From contig OX336392.1 in assembly GCA_946902985.2 (NCBI GenBank), positions 463,414,693 through 463,478,692 of the forward strand: a DNA stretch of 64,000 bases, read 5' to 3'. Each line of letters begins with the position of its first letter. The first letter of the stretch is position 1. The translations under genes were made by a program, and so were the position numbers. Under the pieces are notes generated by a model that saw nothing but the letters and a program-made list of their open reading frames with translations, was not told where the DNA came from and made no database searches. Positions 1 through 12,338 of this stretch are shown piece after piece. The DNA is from Meconema thalassinum. Taxonomy: Eukaryota > Arthropoda > Insecta > Orthoptera > Tettigoniidae.

Positions 1-1378
1 CAGTTTTTCTGTGTACTCCTTCCATCGTAACGCTACCTCACCATCTTCCGTTAGGGCTTCGCCATTCTTGCTCCGTATGATGTTCATCACGTTTCTTTTT
101 GTTCCAAACTGTTTCCGTATCTCGGCGTATGCTCTCTCACTATTACCTTTCACCATATGTTCGTCTATGTCTTAGCACTTCTTTTCATACCATTCTTCTC
201 TTACACTCTTGGCTTCTTTATTAATCTTGTTTCGAAGTCTCGCATACTCCTCATGGTTTCCTCTTACTTCGCATTTTCTTCGTTCCTCCATTAAATCCAG
301 TAGCTCTTCGGTAATCCAAGGTTTATAAATCGCCCTTTCCTGTCCACCAAAGCATGCCTCGGCTGTTTCGGTTATTCCCTTTTTTGTTTTGTCCCATCTC
401 TCTTGTATATTTCCAGACATCATCTGGAGGCCAATTCTAGCATTTGTTTCTTCTCTGAACTCTTGTAAAGCTTGCTTGTCATTTTTTACCTTGCTGATGT
501 TCCATCTCTTACAGGGTTGTTTTATAACTTTTCTTCTTAATCTAAGTTGGCTCTTCATTAATACCAGGTTGTGGTCTGAATCCACATCTGCACTCGGGTA
601 GGTCTTACAAGATTTTGCTTGATTACGATAACGACTTTTTATCAGTATGTAATCTATCTGATATCTATTACCATTACCTGGCATTGTCCACGTGTATCTT
701 CTTCTTTTTGGTTGTTCAAAGTATGTATTGGCAACAATCAGCGTATGGCTTCTGCAGAACTCAATAAGCCTGTTCCCTCTTGCATTCATATTTTCAAGTC
801 CATACTTTCCCACACAGTTGTCTACTGTACCTTCTCCTACAACAGCATTCCAGTCACCAATGATGATAAGGTTTATCATCTTCTTTAACTTTCATCAATA
901 CTTCCTCCAGTTGTTCATATATATCTTCCACTTCATCATCAGTGTAACTCGAAGTAGGCATGTATGTCTGGATTAGTACTGTATCCTTAGGCTCTGTCTT
1001 GAGTGTGATCATGATAATTCTTTCGCTGAATCCCCAAATGCTTCCGACCTGACACGCCAGTTTTCGTTTTAAAATAAAGCCAACTCCACCTGTTCCATCC
1101 GTATCTCCTGCATAAATAATCCTGTAGTCTCCACTCCAGAAGTCTCCATTATTTGGCCATCTCACTTCGCTTAGTCCTAGAACGTCGATCTCAAGTCTAT
1201 CCATTTCCTTTTTGACATTTTCCAGTTTTCCAGTCCTTTTGAGTGATCGAACATTCCATGTTCCCATTCTACATATTTGATCAATTCTCGGAATCTTCTT
1301 ACATTGTCCCCTCCGGAGATCCGAGCAGGGGACTATTTTACCTCCGGATACCAATTTAACTTGGGAAGAATCCATCAT
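1..1378 (-). pseudogene. RTE-like LINE ORF: AP-type endonuclease plus start of RT, broken
   Basis: The frame starts at 1,378 (MMDSSQ) and encodes an apurinic-type endonuclease that would nick target DNA for target-primed reverse transcription. Visible blocks are TWNVRSL and SEVRW in the first 174 codons, then GDWN and SDHN downstream. The frame breaks between KEDDKPY and NLIIIGDWN (about 865-879), so the first part ends at 854 and the second is read from 879. A TAA at 172-174 separates the endonuclease linker from the RT N-terminus in the same frame. The same stop is present at 38,040 in B, so it predates the A/B separation. RT motifs lie beyond the window edge here. Confidence 0.85.
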
Positions 1379-1723
1379 GCACGTATATTCTAGTGAAAAT
1401 TAATTGAGATGGTTTCCCGTTGCCTTCCTCAATGCGCAGTAACCACCTCACATCTCATCATCCAAGGATGACAGGACGGGAATCAGCTTTTTGCTGATAA
1501 AAGGTCGACGTATCGATCTTTGTATCAGCAATAATGATATAGCTGCTGTCACTATATCATGTCCTCAGTTCATCCGCGGGTGCAAACACCACTCTCTCAC
1601 GAGAGCCCCTATCAACCACTGGGACGCGCCGTGTCGGGGTTGAGGACTTCCCCGCCCAGATCCGTCTTCCACAGAGTACAGAGAAGCCCCTACTTAGTTC
1701 AGAGCTCCCCCCCCCCCCCCCCC
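1379..1723 (-). promoter_or_regulatory. RTE-like LINE 5' UTR with hairpins and terminal G run
   Basis: Sense-strand 5' leader of the RTE element. It starts with a run of 17 G (C on plus, 1,707-1,723; 13 in the B copy). It contains two inverted repeats: arms 1,491-1,502 / 1,520-1,531 (one mismatch here, perfect 12-bp arms in B at 43,093-43,104 / 43,122-43,133) and perfect 9-bp arms 1,534-1,542 / 1,552-1,560. Non-LTR elements carry internal promoters in this region; I cannot identify a specific promoter box. Confidence 0.55.
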
Positions 1724-1875
1724 GCCTGTACAAGCTGCACCTGGCATCGTCTCCACGACTGAAATTATAAAAGTATACTGGAAAATATGACATGGTGTGC
1801 CAATGCTTATGACATGGCATTGACGTGCAACTAGCCATAACCAGGGTGTTAGAGTAAGCTGAAAAAAAAAGATTT

Positions 1876-2662
1876 ACAGTACAGATAAATGCAGCAAAGA
1901 CGGTAACCATGCCCTTGAAGAAAGGTGGGGAAACAAGATACTATATATTGTAAAGGTATACCCCTTACGTCAGTGAAACACTTCAGATATTTAGGAGTGA
2001 CATTGCAGACTTTTGGCAATGTGTTTACAATCCATGTGAAAGAGAGACCTGATGCTCCTATGAAAGCCATGAGTGACGTAAGCCACCTTAGTAATCTTTC
2101 GCTAAAACTGCGATGGAACTGTTCAGGTTGAAAATCTCACAAGTGGTGACATACGCCCTAGAAAACATTTTTGGCAACACCTCAGATATAGGATCAAAGG
2201 TACCTTACACAAAAGGGTCTTGTGCTTATCAGAGTTTACACCGTCGTGCGTGGACAATCCGACGAACGGAAAACTACCATCCGTCGAGGAGATAAGTTTA
2301 CGAATGTTACTGCCATTCACAACCGGATACGAGGAACTGTTACGTACTATGGCAAGGAAGAGGAACGAAATATGGAGTGACATCTAAGCCGTGACTTCCA
2401 AGAGCTGGATACTACACTGAGTGACAAGACTGTTTGTACACGTCTTTCACCACAAAGTGTGTGTAAATAAGGAATACAATCAGCCAGACCACCAGTTAGT
2501 TAGTTAGTTATTGTTGATTTAAGGGGTGGAACAGCGAGGTCATCTGCCCTAACAACCAACCAGTCCATGTGCATTCTATGTAGTGACAAGTATGATAGGT
2601 ACATCATCATGTGTTGCAAACCAAGGAAATTCTCTCTTACGGAGTTCTGTAAAGAATTCTAA
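1876..2662 (+). pseudogene. Decayed non-LTR RT C-terminal fragment (segment A)
   Basis: Plus-strand frames preserve the end of a LINE reverse transcriptase: INAAKT, then FRYLGVTLQTFG (about 1,985-2,020), a KERP block, a VTYALEN block around 2,145, and KRNEIWSDI near 2,360. A C-terminal zinc-finger-like block (CILC...CC...FC) ends at TAA 2,660-2,662. Several frameshifts break it, and a short LINE/SINE tail interrupts it at about 2,491-2,559. The 5' side abuts the RTE element. It is inert sequence from a LINE family different from the others in the window. Confidence 0.75.
2491..2559 (-). mobile_element. Short LINE/SINE 3'-tail relic with AGTT tail
   Basis: The stretch from about 2,499 (TTGTTGATTTAAGGGG...) resembles the shared 3' terminus of the I-type LINE and its SINE-like relatives elsewhere in this window, in minus orientation, but has diverged. 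Its tail is four units of AGTT instead of ATC repeats. It interrupts the RT fragment between the KEYNQPDH region and the CILC finger, and imperfect repeats around CCACCAG / CCAACCAG at its ends could be a target duplication. About 70 bp; it would be a severely 5'-truncated insertion. Confidence 0.5.
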
Positions 2663-5600
2663 TTTAATGTATCATGAATGGTCATTGGCTGCAATAAATT
2701 ACATTATATTATAGCCTGGTAGATTTGAAATTACTACAAAATAACAGTAACAGTAAATTTTAGGTCTACGTATAACTTGTACTTGTCTTTCAATTACTCT
2801 CGGTCTTTTATTGAGTAGCTGAAGCAGATGCTGTGGGAAATTGAAAATTGCAGGTAACTTACTGCATCAACTTTAAGCAGTGGTTTGTTCTATTTGAACC
2901 AAGTAGCATGATTCAGAAGAGGGTTCACTGCAGATATATCTGTATTTTGTTTGGGTCGGTCCTTCCTCCTCACAGTTAGAACCCATTTCTTTAATACATC
3001 TGGACGTTTCCATGGAAATCTGTAATATAAGCTAGGTTATAATATTTTGTGACTAATAACTTATAACCTATAATAGGGCCTAGGCCTACATGTATTTGTC
3101 ATATGCTATTTAGGACTATTATGTCAAAATTTGATGTACGACGTACGGTATCCATAAACGCAGAATAGGCTACTTCATTACAAATCTCAATTCGAAAATT
3201 AAGTAGACCGTAAACCTACCGTATTATTGGAAAATACCATACGCTGTATACAGTATAACGTTGCAATGAGGTACTGTACCCTTATATCTGGATGATCCAC
3301 CAATATCCTCCGGCTGGAAATAATCTGGGATTGTAGCATCTTGACGCCCCGGCTAAAAACGACATGGTGCCACTTGGCGAAAACACTCAGAATAAGGGAC
3401 AGGTATTTTCTCAAACGGAATGTGCTGCAGTATCTAACTACAGAACAGCAGGGTCATCTAACTACTTAGGATAAAAAAAAATAACTCTATAAAAATCTCG
3501 GGCGTAAGGATACGGATTAGGTCCCTCGGGAACTTCCACCCTACAGCACATTTCTCTACCATCTAACTACAAGTATAATGCCAGTTTCCTATAAAACAAT
3601 CAGGAAATCGTCAACACGAATCCGTCTATTTATTAAAAAAGACAATACACATCTCGTGTCACCGAGCTTTGATTAAATGCTCTCGAAAATAAACCATGAA
3701 ATAGAATATGAATGACTAAGTGTCATTACTCCATATACAAGTACAAATTGTTTCGCTAAGAAACCGTAAAAATTGTTACGTGTAAGCTTAAATAAGCTTC
3801 TATACAGCGAACAACTGCTGTGCCCTAGGTGACGGGAGTTTATAACAAGAAAAATGTTATAAGTTAAAAATTTAAATAATCCCAAAAATAAATGACGTTA
3901 CCCATGACGTAGATCTCCGTCATTACAAATACTAATCATTACTCTATACAATTCATCTCCCGCACCCTAATATTAATATTTTTTCCACTACGAAGCGCAA
4001 AAATCTCTACACAAAGTTTTAAGGTTTAAATTTAAAATATAATACACTCCTAAAATACGTTTAATATAACTTTCTATACAATGAAAATAATCACGTCGTA
4101 GTTCGTCAGTTACTTACTTAGAAATAAAATATTTACAACACGTTCGTTCCTTTCTCCCGACAATACAACATGTAACTGTCCTTCCACATTACTTCTAAAT
4201 CTCAACGGGCTTCAGAAAAATATTACTTCACTCTACTTAGTCTTGTTCGTGTTTTACGTTAACATCTGTGATTCCATAATCCATACAATTAAGTAGAGAC
4301 TAGTTCAAAAACCTCCTACAACTTATCTGTTCATGTAATAAAAATACTTAATAAAAATACACATTTCCACTCGTTGAATAATTACCATAAATGACAAACA
4401 TTAGGATAAGAACCATTTAATAGATCTCAGTTTACTCTCAGCTTCAACAAAGATCCATTAAACCCTATAATTTCTATCAGATTTAACTTCATCCAGGATC
4501 CGCTGTCCTGTGAATTTCAAGGAGTTTCAACTCTATTGAGACTATTTCAATAACATCCACAATTACTAAACTTCCGTAACAATTCTCTTATAACTTCTTA
4601 CTTTCATGAAATACATGTGTCTGTCCCTACAGACATTTCCTCAAAAATAGATCAATGGCTACACACTGGCTCATTGTCTCACAACAAATACCCCCGTCTA
4701 CAACGGGAATAATAAATCTCATCCATCGAGATACTTCGCAAACTTCCATAACATTTCTTTCTCTACACTTTCCAATAATAAACTCTTCTTTCAGTCATCA
4801 CAATCTTAATGCACATATAATAAAAATACTGGTTCTCTCCCTGCCTCAATTTAATAGGTAATGCGATAAAATGATAATCTTTAAATAAAATCTTATTCCT
4901 TTACTTCACTCACATTTCTCAAAATTCTTTCAACAAACTGTAACATTTCTTCCATTTCATCATTACGTTATTTCTTACTTCAAAATATGCTCTCGTTCGC
5001 ATCTGTTAATTCCACATTACAATACTTCAAAAATTCTTTCTTTACTGTCTGTTCAACAAATTCTAATACTTTCAAGAAACCATTACTTACAAACTTTCTT
5101 CACTAAATTCGTTTCATTATTTCTCAGTTCGTGACTTTCTCTAGATCTCTACAATAGATCTTTCGTAATTACATTCTTTGACATATACTTCCTTTCACAT
5201 ACTTGGAAAACATTTCCATTATTACATTTATTGATAAAACATCGATATCGTTCGACTTAATACACGTTTGAACTTTGCAATAACAATTCTGAACAAACTA
5301 TAAAATCCTGAGCTATAGTGTAAAATCTGAATTAAACTATAAAATCTCCCTTCAAATTTCGAATATCGCAAAAATCGAAAAATCAAAATGAAAAATCCCA
5401 AAAATTCCGAAGTCGTCGAAAAATACTATCAAACATCAGCATGATGTTTTTACAAATATAACCTTGAAAACTGCAATAAACTAATAAACAATATAGAAAA
5501 ATGGCATTCAACAATAGTTGTCGGATATTAAAGAACTACAATTCTACATAGTGGGATATTTAGCGTTGGTCCTTGGACTACCTTGTGCTGGGTTAGAGTT

Positions 5601-8600
5601 GACATGAAGTGGACTCCCTTTGGTTACCCATTAGAAACGGAATGTTTCTAGCGGCTTAAGACTGCGTGGTGGTCAGCATTCTTGTCCAAATCTCCCTCCG
5701 AATATCTCGTGCGGTCAGGTACTGGGATTCGAACTCGATCATCATCGTGCTGTCTCCTCCTTCCTGCGATGACTCTTCTGATTGAGATGGGATAGCCCTT
5801 TCTCTCTTCGGCACCGGGTAATTCTCTGGTCGCCCTCGTACATGAATAACTTGCAGTCTTCTTCCCCCATAGTTCCCTGTAGATCATCATTTGAGATGGT
5901 AAAATGACTGATGATTGTAGACTTTCTATTACGGAAGAGATGAGATGTTAATCTCCCCCGAGATGTTGATGTTAAGTCATTTCGGATGTTCTTGATGCCA
6001 TCATAGCGTTGTTCCCATAATTGTTTAAGCGTTCACCACGACGCCTGTAGAATCTTCATGAAATTCCTCCCTCAACTTTTGAATTCTTATCATCTTGAAG
6101 CTGTAGCTTTATCATATAAATTTAAAATTGCTTCCTCGCTGAATATCTATGTTAATATTACATGCACATGACTCAGTGCCTTCGTTGAATAATTCTATCT
6201 CTTTCGTTCAACTTGGAGACTAGTTCGTTGTAACGTACTTCTAATTCGAGGTCGTGGTTGATAAGAGCCTCGCTTCCTCTCGTCTTTTCTCCGCGTCTCT
6301 TTTCCAAAAACCGCGTCCTTTTCAATCCATGGCTCTGATTGGTTGCTTATATTAATTGATCAAACTCTTCATTAATAACTTAAGAACTCGGCTGTAATTA
6401 TATTCAATCGTTCTTAATTATCATTTAACACTCTTCATGATGGTTTAATGTAATAACTTTGTCCTAGTAGTTATATATGTTAATTACTCCGTTGGTGTTA
6501 ATTTTAATAGGCGGCTTCCCATTGGTCATGGTCGCGTGTCGGCCTCGCGTCGGCTCCCCTCTTCTTTCTCTTGCCACACGCTTAGTTCCTCTCCCCATTC
6601 TTTTTTACTCGGGCGTCCTCGTGACTGCTCGGGTTCTTTGTCATTCTAGCGAAGCTTGTTCCGAGTCCCCTTGCGACTACTAATTTGCTATTGGCCGGCC
6701 GAATTAACTCAGTTAATTCACTCTCTAACCAAACCAGTTTTGTGTTCGCTTCCAGCAACGATACATTTTAACATGGGCTAATTTTGAAAACTTTCCACTA
6801 CTTGTATAAGTTTCTGTCTCGTCTCCCCAAACGCGTACAGTACGTACGGTCAAATATATGAAAGAAATAGTGGCGAACCGACGGGGGTTTAGGTTTTAAC
6901 ACCCTCCCCCAAAATACATTAGTTTCCATGATTCCTTATATTGTACCATCTTTCACCTGGGAAATGTTTTACATTGCTGCCAGTGAGGCTTCCTTACTCC
7001 TTTGTAATATAATTTTAATGTGAACACGTTCTTCACTTGGTAAATGCCCTACACTCAACTCGCAACGAGACATCTCCAGCGTTGGCGCTAGCCACTGGTT
7101 ATGGCCTGGGGCAAACCCCCTTAAACTACATGTTAAACGGGGCGAGAGGGGCAGATGATCTAGTTGTTCTTTCCCTTAAAGCAACAATAGATAACTACAC
7201 TAGGCGAAATATCAAAATTGTCGTTTTACTGTTAAAGTGTGCGATTGGTAACTATCGTCACGCCGCTTCGTGCAGCTTTAAACTTGCATATTTGTGAACT
7301 GCCAGATCGTGACTCGTACTTTTCTTTCCGAGTTTATTTGTATTATTTAATGTATCGATTTATTATTTAAAAAAAACAAGAGTAGTTGTTACATGCAACA
7401 CTGCCATTGCAAGTAGTTCATCTTTAAGAATTAAAAATGAACCTGAAGAATTAACGGCTACTACCACGCCGGCTCCCGACCAAATACATCGAACAGACTT
7501 ATTTAGGAGGTTATGCTGGCCAACAGGTGTGTTTACAATAGGATTCATGATAATCACTATTTCTGCAACTGATTTGCATTTCGCTGCTTTATCTATTGTG
7601 TTATAGCGGTATTTTTATGGCCTTGACCTACGAATGTGTCGGTACATGTTAAAAATGTATGTGGCGTGCACAGACGGTATCGAGACGGGGAGCGTAAGAT
7701 CCTCGAGGACGGAGGAATGCTCCCACATGTGCGCAGGATGGGGACTGCCACTCAGAGGGACACGTGGTCCCGTAACTCATGTTGAGTGTACTCATATTAC
7801 GAATTAGTTGGATATCAACTATGAAATGACAACACGTTTCATGTAAAGGTTGAAAACCAAAAGATAAAATTTAATATTAAAGAGACGTATCAAAACGGGC
7901 ACGTGAGGGTCGCATGATATGGAGTATGGAGATGATTTCGGGGCTGGAATAAAAAAAAATAACTTATCAAAACACAAGTATAAATTCAAACAAAGAATAT
8001 AAAAAGAAGAAGAGCTGGAAGTTGAGATGAACTAAGGTACTAGAGGGCTGGAGATCGTTCGATAATAATTACAATTTAAAAGAGACATTTAAGTAAAATA
8101 ATTTAACAATAATACGATAATACTTTCGTTCCACCACAGGAAAGGTCCCATACCCTCGCCGAGAATTAAGGTTAGTAAGAAACACATTTCAAAAACATAA
8201 TTACGGTTCATGATATAACAAACGCAAAGAAAATACGTATCAATAAAATAAAACAAGGTACAGAAATAAAACAACAACAACAAGAATCCCTTAATACATT
8301 AAACCCCATTACAGCATGCACCGCGATCCCTCACTACGTATGTACATTATAAAAGGCAAGGATAAAATAAGTAGCAAGGTTAACCTCGAATTAATTTGAA
8401 CGAACTCCAGACTAGTTTTAAATCCGAAGGAAGGAAGGGACAGGTTAACACTGAAAGTTTGGAGGGCAAGTTTTAGTAACCAATTACTTCTTGTTGCAGA
8501 TCATACATGATGATACAAATCCGGAGATGTTCCGAAGTACACTGGTGCCAGCTGCAAATTCTTATACATGCTCAAAATTGGTCTACTTCAAATGAGCATG

Positions 8601-8671
8601 ACGAACACGAAGACGCAAGCGAGAACGTTTCAATCATAACGAGGCAATTTTAAACTTTGTTTCTAAACACA
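2663..8671. other. AT-rich non-coding DNA, no gene seen (segment A)
   Basis: About 6 kb with only short ORFs, none with a recognisable domain. Identifiable details are a B-box-like motif on minus near 5,725-5,737 and a purine tract followed by TGTTAAAACC on minus at 6,914-6,895, which looks like the polypurine-tract/LTR junction of an old minus-strand LTR element. The same sequence occurs at 44,257-50,264 with about ten differences, nearly all before 5,420. Confidence 0.7.
6895..6914 (-). other. Possible polypurine tract and LTR start of an old LTR element
   Basis: On the minus strand TTTTGGGGGAGGG is followed directly by TGTTAAAACC, the layout expected where a polypurine tract meets the first bases (TG) of a 3' LTR. 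No matching second LTR, primer site or coding domain was found nearby, so it would be a relic extending leftwards. The B copy is at 48,488-48,507. Confidence 0.3.
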
Positions 8672-9080
8672 TCCTGCGGCAAGATGGCGTCACAGTGAGA
8701 GTGTAGTGAAATAGCAGCTAGTGTAAATATTTGATAAAAGTGGTAAAATATTATAACAGAGGTTTAAAATCTATAAAGTTACTTTCCTTAGGTCAAGTGA
8801 AATATGGAATATTGATAGTATTTAGAAATTCTTATTGATAATTTAATAAACTTAACTAAGTTGTGGGAACGTGTATCCAAAGATTCGGCGACTTCTTCAA
8901 TCACTGTTTGAACCAAGTAGAGCAGTGGTGCTTTTACGAGTTTTCACCCGATTGGAAGATATACGTATTTCACATTCTTCTTTATTGGAAGGTAATTAGA
9001 TTAATTAATTTAGGTAGTAATAATTATCATAAATTTAGTGTAATTTGGTGTAAATATCAAGGCTAACTTAGATCTCTAGT

Positions 9081-10111
9081 ATGTCGGCAGTAAACAGTGT
9101 TAGTGTCTCGTCAGGTAATGTAACCGTTACGGATTTATGCTCGTCGTGCAAAATAAAAGTAAAAAATGCAAATAAAATCATCACAAGATCTCAGGTAAAA
9201 TTGAGTGAGGAGAAAAGTGAAACCGATTGTCGTAATGTAGGCCTACCGGTACCGTCATGAGAATGTCATAACCTGAGAAACGAACTGTCCACAAAATATG
9301 AAATTATAAAGCTGCAAAAGGAAGATATTACTAAGTTAATGGAAGAGTTGAATAAATTAAATGGAAAGAGAGAGGAAAGCAAGGAAACTTGGTCCAAAGT
9401 GGTTGCTGGTAAGGTAAGATTGAATATGCTTAGGCCTAAAAATGGAGTACCGGTACACGTAACTGAAATTCACGTCTCAAATTCATTTGGAGCGCTCGTT
9501 GAAGAAAATGATGACTTTCTTCAAGAAGAAAAGAAGAAAGTGATAAAGAGAAAATCCAGGAAGATGCGGATATTTGCCGACAGTCACGGGCGAGATGTAG
9601 CAGCAAGCGTATTGGAGAGAAGCGGATAAATGGAGGTCACTTCGACAGTAAAGCCAGAAGCACCCATTGCAGCGGTCACGAATGGGATGATAGGAGAGTG
9701 TGCAACCCTCACTTCAAAGGACTATGCAGTAATCATCGCTGGAGCAAACGACATCTATAGAAATGAGAGTAAAAGGTAATCAAAGATTTAAAGGGTACAT
9801 TGCCATCCATGCTTCACACAAATGTCATTATTGTAAACATTCCGCAGAGATACGATTTAATTCCCAAATCATGTGTAAATGTAGAAATAGAGGCTACAAA
9901 TGGTAAAATTCGTAAAATTTGTAAGAGTTTTCCAAATGTCCAAATTATAGATGTAAGTAAATTAGACAGGAAGTTCCAAACTCGACATGGCCTACACTTA
10001 AATAGGTCAGGAAAAGAGTATCTTCGTGATGAAATCTGCAAAATTGTAAATTCAAATGGTAAGAATAGGTCAACAGTAATATCTTTAGAGTGGAAGCAGG
10101 GAAACTTGTAA
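9081..10111 (+). pseudogene. CR1-type ORF1 with SGNH/GDSL esterase-like domain, broken
   Basis: ATG at 9,081 opens a frame with a Cys pair (LCSSCK), followed after a TGA (9,258) by a Lys/Glu-rich, probably coiled-coil stretch and then an SGNH-hydrolase-like domain: ADSHG near 9,575, GAND near 9,750 and HGLHLN near 9,985. These match blocks I, III and V of the esterase in ORF1 of CR1-clade LINEs, where ORF1 is an RNA-binding and membrane-associated partner of the RT protein. A TAA at 9,627-9,629 and a frameshift near 9,780-9,800 kill it. The B copy (50,674-51,704) carries the same lesions. Confidence 0.75.
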
Positions 10112-10186
10112 AAGAAGCCAAATGTGAGGTTTGGCATTCAGATCTTTCGATGTCAAATTTAACTGTGGAACAATGGTATTTCGTAT

Positions 10187-12338
10187 TTGTCTAGCAAGAA
10201 TAATAATAACAATTATGATAATAATAATAATGTAAATAAATCACCAACACAAGCTTGCAAAAGTAACAAATTTAAACTTTACCAACAGAATGTTCAGTCT
10301 CTCTATAATAAAATTGATTACATAAATCTAATGCTTAAAAATGAACTTAAAGACATCTCAGCACTATGTATTTCGGAACATTGGCTGAAAGAGGAACAAC
10401 TCGAATTAATTCAATTCCCAGGGTTTATACAAGCTAGTAAATACTCTAGAACTAATATTAGCCATGGTGGTACTTGCATCTACCTAAGAAATAATTTAGA
10501 TCATGAACAGTTAACAGCTTATGATTATCTAATTATGGAACAGGATTTTGAATTCTCTGCCGTAAAAATACAGCAGTTTAAGTTAATAATTGTATGCGTA
10601 TACCGTTATCCATCATATTAACGCAGTTACTAATTTCCTATGGACTGAAACCTACAGTAAATACCCCAACAAGAATAACAAAATTTAGTAAAACCACTCC
10701 TGATCAATTTTTTTTAAATACAGATAAATATCACCATTCAATAGAAGTCTATTGTCCGGGTTTTAGTGACCACCAAGGACAAATACTGAGTTTTGAAGTA
10801 CCTGAAACAATCAATAATAATGATAATGGAGTAAAATCAAACTGCAGGTCATTCACTGAAACAAATGTTACATATTTCAATGACTTATTAAATAAGGAAA
10901 CATGGTCAGAAATTTATAAACTCGAAAATGTAAATGATACATTTAATGCATTTTACAGTACCCTAAAACTATTTTGAAACAGCATTCCCCCTTAGAAAAA
11001 GAACTGTTCAAAATAACAAAACTAGCAATTGGATAACAACAGGGATTATAAATTCTTGTGAAAGAAATAAATTTCTACACAAATTATATAAACAATACCA
11101 CACAACACCTGAATTCAATTTATACTAAAAAAATACACTAGCATATTAAATAAGTTAATAAGACTAGCAAAAAAATGCATAATGATAATTTTATTTCCCA
11201 ATCATCTAATAAAAACAGGGCTATATGGTCCGTGATAAAGAAAGAAACTGGAAAATCTAAAGAGCTAAAAAATAATTTTGTGCTGGCAATGATGGCATCC
11301 CAGATGCAATTTTAAAGAAATGCGCAGAAAATATAATAAATCCACTTACACACTTAATAAACAGTTCAATTCTCTCAGGAACTTACCCGGATATTTTGAA
11401 GTTATCAAAAGAAATTCCAGTGCACAAAAACGGTTCAAAAGATGAATTAGATAACTATCGTCCTATTACCTTACCAACTGGTATCGCAAAAATTGTGGGG
11501 AAAAATCATGTATAGGAGACTGATAAGTTTTATAGAAAAAAATAAAATATTATCAAACTCACAACATGGATTCAGAACGGAAAAATCTACACAGACAGCA
11601 ATTTATGAATGTATTAATAGTATACTGAAATTAACTGACAATAAGGAACATGTAACTGGCCTATGCTTGGATTTATCGAAAACATTTGATGTCGTTGACC
11701 ATAAAATCCTCCTTACAAAACTAAATCAATATGGTATTAGAGGTCTAGCTAATAAATGGATAGAGTCTTACTTAACAAGGCGTAAACAAATAGTAAGCTT
11801 GAGACACAAGGATGATGGAACCAAATTACTTAATGAAACATTGTCCAATGAGGGAATTATTAAATTTGGAGTACCCCAGGGATCGGTTTTGGGCCCACTA
11901 CTCTTCCTTCTATATATCAATGATATAACACAGAACATTCATTCACATAAGGAAATTTTGTTTGCGGACGATACAACACTCGTAATAAAAGGTGAAACTA
12001 AACAGGTCATACAGCAGTCTGCTGACTCCTTTACAGGAGAGTTAACCAAATGGTCACAAGATAATCGCCTAATAATCAACTATAAAAAAACAGTATGTAT
12101 TAATTTCACACTATACAGAATAGGAATCCTGCGAAGCCCAATATAACATTAAATGGTCATCAAATAGAAAATAAATCAGAAACAAAGTTTTTAGGACTAT
12201 GGATACAACATGACTTGAAATTGAATAAACATATACAATATCTGAATACTAAACTGAACTCGATGTGCTTTTTCGTTACGTATTTTGAAAACCTGCACTA
12301 GCATCCACACATTAAGAAATACTTATTTTGCTTATTTC
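10187..12338 (+). pseudogene. CR1-type ORF2 (endonuclease and RT), broken (segment A)
   Basis: The frame from about 10,187 begins with an Asn-rich stretch and an AP-type endonuclease: QQNVQSL, SEHWL, and SDHQ in the second part. A 124-bp deletion at about 10,616, relative to B 52,209-52,332, removes the GDVN catalytic block and shifts the frame. The endonuclease ends at TGA 10,977. RT follows in damaged frames: GNDGIPDA (about 11,285), HGFR, DLSKTFDVVDH, GVPQGSVLGPLLF and FADDT (about 11,962). The sequence between the endonuclease and GNDGIP is too short, so an older internal deletion exists. The thumb is interrupted at 12,338 by the LTR element. Confidence 0.85.

Larger units (their letters stand above)
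1..1723 (-). mobile_element. RTE-like non-LTR retrotransposon, 5' part (segment A)
   Basis: On the minus strand this is the 5' UTR, endonuclease and start of the reverse transcriptase of an RTE-like LINE whose endonuclease resembles craniofacial-development-protein-2-type sequences. The sense 5' end is a G run (1,707-1,723), followed by a 5' UTR with hairpins and the stretch GGCAACGGGAAACCA, which I recall from RTE-type insect elements. The window edge cuts it within RT. The B copy (36,410-43,321) supplies the rest. It appears dead: the frame shifts near 865-879 and a TAA stop lies at 172-174. Confidence 0.85.
8672..12338 (+). mobile_element. CR1-type LINE, 5' and central part (segment A)
   Basis: Plus-strand non-LTR element with an ORF1 of the esterase type and an ORF2 with endonuclease and RT. 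It is interrupted at 12,338 by the gag-only LTR element and resumes at 19,197-19,289. There the I-type LINE interrupts it again, and in segment A the 3' end is lost. In segment B the 3' end survives at 61,839-62,499 with a TATC tail. The 5' boundary is approximate, set where a leader with AAGATGGCG begins. All frames are broken. Confidence 0.8.

Noticed and set aside
5640..5890. Possible tRNA gene or SINE head on minus (B-box-like motif near 5,725-5,737)
   Set aside because: No A box at the right distance, no cloverleaf and no target duplication; one short motif is not enough.
7037..7297. 86-codon ORF in the non-coding stretch
   Set aside because: No domain, ordinary composition for random sequence, and identity in the B copy reflects the duplication only.
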